From the NCBI GenBank assembly GCA_020200675.1, contig JAIVIG010000322.1, positions 1 through 6,696 on the forward strand: 6,696 nt of DNA, in the 5' to 3' direction. The notes below the pieces were generated by a model that saw only the letters and a program-made list of their open reading frames with translations, was not told where the DNA came from and searched no databases. This document shows, in pieces, positions 4,894 to 6,696 of this stretch (its first letter is position 1; the number at the start of each line of letters is the position of its first letter). Made by a program: the position numbers and the translations under genes. This DNA comes from Actinomycetota bacterium. Its GTDB lineage: Bacteria; Actinomycetota; Rubrobacteria; Rubrobacterales; Rubrobacteraceae.

Positions 4894-6696
4894 ATGAAAA
4901 CCGATAACGCATTGCTCGACCGAGATTGTGCAAATGCTCTGCGCTTTCTGGCCGTGGACGCGGTCGAGAAGGCCGGCTCCGGCCACCCCGGAACACCGAT
5001 GGGTGCGGCAACGATGGCGTACGTGCTGTGGGACAGGTTTCTCGCGCACAACCCGGCCAATCCCGCGTGGCCCAACCGGGACCGTTTCGTTCTCTCGCCC
5101 GGCCACGCCTCGACGATGCTCTACGCATTGCTCCACCTGACCGGATACGACCTGCCGCTGGAGGAGCTGAAATACTTTAGGCAGTGGGGCTCGAAAACAC
5201 CCGGCCATCCCGAACGTGGGCACACGCCCGGCGTGGAGATGACCACCGGGCCGCTGGGCCAGGGCTTCGCCCACGGGGTGGGGATGGCGATCGCCGAGCG
5301 CTTCCTCGCCGAGCATTACAACCGCCCCGATCACGATATCGTCGACCACTACACTTACGCCATCGTCTCCGACGGGGACATGCAGGAGGGTGTGACCGCC
5401 GAGGCCGCGAGCCTCGCCGGCACCCTCAAGCTCGGCAAGCTCGTCTACCTCTACGACGATAATGACATCCAGCTCGCGAGCGCGACCGAGTCGGGCTTCA
5501 GCGAGAAGGTCGCCCGCCTCTTCGTAGACTACGGCTGGCAGGTCGTCGGGCCCATAGACGGCTTCGACGCCAACGCCGTGGACGCGGCCATCCGCGAGGC
5601 GCGGGCCGACGCCGAGCGACCCTCCTTGATCGTCTGCAAGACGGTGATCGGCTACGGCAGCCCGCAGCAGGCGACCTCGAAGGCGCACGGCGAACCCTTG
5701 GGCGAAGAGGGCGCGCGCGCCGCGAAGAGGGCCTTGGGCTGGCCCGAAGACCCCGCCTTCTACGTGCCCGACGAGGTGCTCTCACACACGCGCCGGGCGG
5801 TCGAGCGCGGCCGTGAATACGAGGCCGACTGGGAGGAGCGGCTGCGCGCCTACGAAGGGGCGCACCCGGAAGAAGCCGCGCGCTTTCTCGCGGAGACGAG
5901 CGGCGAGCTCCCCGCCGGGTGGGACGCGGGGCTCGACGGGCTGTTCGCCAGGAACGGCACGGACGTGGCCACCCGCAGCGCTTCGGGGGAGGCGCTAAAC
6001 GCCCTGGTTGGGCACGTGCACGGGCTGACCGGGGGATCGGCGGACCTGGACCCCAGCACCAAGACGACGATCACCGGCTACGGTGACTTCGGTTGGGGCG
6101 AGTACTGCGGTCACAACATGCACTTCGGCGTGCGCGAGCACGCGATGGGCGCGATAGCGGGCGGCATGGCGCTGCACGGCGGCGTTATCCCCTACACCGC
6201 CACCTTTTTCACCTTCGCCGATTACATGCGTCCGCCCATGCGCCTGGCCGCGCTGATGGGCCTCCGCGTGGTCTACATCTTCACCCACGACAGCATCGGC
6301 CTCGGCGAGGACGGCCCCACCCACCAGCCCATCGAGCACCTGATGAACCTGCGCGCCGTCCCTGGCCTGACCGTGATCCGTCCCGCCGACGCGACCGAAG
6401 CCGCCGAGGCCTGGCGCGCCGCCCTCCTGAACAACACCGGCCCCACGGTCCTCGTACTCAGCCGCCAGAAGCTGCCCGTGCTGGACCGAAGTGTCTACCC
6501 GCCGGCGGAAGGGCTGCAGAGGGGCGGTTACGTGCTGTGGGAGAGCGCCGCGACGCCCGAGGTGATCCTGCTCGGAACCGGCTCGGAGACACACCTGGCC
6601 CTGGAGGCGGGCAAGGAACTCGCCGCCGAGGGAGTCGCCGTGCGGGTCGTCTCGTTGCCTAGCTGGGAACTCTTCGACAAACAGCCGGCGGACTAC
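4894..6696 (+). CDS. tkt: Transketolase, 3' end beyond the window
   Basis: Thiamine-diphosphate enzyme moving two-carbon units between sugar phosphates in the non-oxidative pentose phosphate pathway. The frame is open from ATG 4894 to the right edge (601 codons; the family is about 660-700). Visible landmarks: SGHPG with His31, SPGHAS with His71, the diphosphate/metal site SDGDMQEG (Asp160-Gly166) through the LAGTLKLGKL helix to DDND, RSASG with Arg361, GGSADL with Ser382, HFGVREHAMGAIAGG with the cofactor-activating Glu415, THDSIGLGEDGPTHQP with His465, and LSRQKLP with Arg524. The two ThDP domains are complete and the C-terminal domain has begun (VILLGTGSE). The start follows the glk stop by 6 nt, with AGGAAG at 4878-4883 inside the glk end, so co-translation with glk is likely. 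The loop after DDND reads IQLASATESGFSE rather than the more usual IDG-containing form; the effect is unknown. Confidence 0.96.
   Translation, partial: MKTDNALLDRDCANALRFLAVDAVEKAGSGHPGTPMGAATMAYVLWDRFLAHNPANPAWPNRDRFVLSPGHASTMLYALLHLTGYDLPLEELKYFRQWGSKTPGHPERGHTPGVEMTTGPLGQGFAHGVGMAIAERFLAEHYNRPDHDIVDHYTYAIVSDGDMQEGVTAEAASLAGTLKLGKLVYLYDDNDIQLASATESGFSEKVARLFVDYGWQVVGPIDGFDANAVDAAIREARADAERPSLIVCKTVIGYGSPQQATSKAHGEPLGEEGARAAKRALGWPEDPAFYVPDEVLSHTRRAVERGREYEADWEERLRAYEGAHPEEAARFLAETSGELPAGWDAGLDGLFARNGTDVATRSASGEALNALVGHVHGLTGGSADLDPSTKTTITGYGDFGWGEYCGHNMHFGVREHAMGAIAGGMALHGGVIPYTATFFTFADYMRPPMRLAALMGLRVVYIFTHDSIGLGEDGPTHQPIEHLMNLRAVPGLTVIRPADATEAAEAWRAALLNNTGPTVLVLSRQKLPVLDRSVYPPAEGLQRGGYVLWESAATPEVILLGTGSETHLALEAGKELAAEGVAVRVVSLPSWELFDKQPADY

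Noticed and set aside
4573..5688. Long minus-strand ORF (371 codons) across the glk-tkt junction
   Set aside because: It spans two well-supported + strand genes and has no recognisable domain; high GC suppresses stops in this frame.
1..6696. CRISPR array, insertion sequence, tRNA or rRNA genes
   Set aside because: No regularly spaced long repeats, transposase motifs or terminal inverted repeats, cloverleaf patterns or rRNA segments were seen on either strand.

Overview
The window looks like chromosome from a high-GC Gram-positive bacterium. Codon choice (GC-rich third positions, but ATA isoleucine and AGG arginine used freely), strong GGAGG ribosome binding sites and the gene types suggest a deep-branching actinobacterium such as Rubrobacter. 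That is an inference from style, not from a database match. Every supported gene lies on the + strand.

Positions 1-1260 hold short or reduced genes with visibly lower GC than the rest. They are the 3' end of a MetE-like methionine synthase, a 44-residue ORF resembling the first helix of an AmiS/UreI channel, an OsmC-family protein whose expected peroxidatic cysteine is Asp, and a two-helix membrane fragment ending in two LPxTG-like motifs. Positions 1261-1672 have no convincing gene. They hold a perfect 11-bp hairpin, three GTAAG repeats exactly 11 bp apart, and a small palindrome close upstream of the next gene.

Positions 1673-2520 are a wrecked composite gene. The FAD-binding start of a class-I pyridine nucleotide-disulfide oxidoreductase is joined in frame to the body of a short-chain dehydrogenase (SDR, glucose-1-dehydrogenase-like). 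The SDR part is then broken by a TGA at its catalytic serine position and by a one-base deletion about 70 bp later.

Positions 2600-6696 are healthy, closely spaced genes: a fused methionine sulfoxide reductase MsrA-MsrB, a 40-codon ORF, glucokinase, and transketolase running off the right edge. Gaps are 15 nt or less, or ATGA overlaps, so one transcript is likely. It would link methionine repair, which draws on NADPH through thioredoxin, with glucose phosphorylation and the pentose phosphate pathway that can supply NADPH. No clearly new multi-gene system is visible. The most unusual items are the composite pseudogene, the 11-bp-phased repeat upstream of it, and the cysteine-less OsmC protein.
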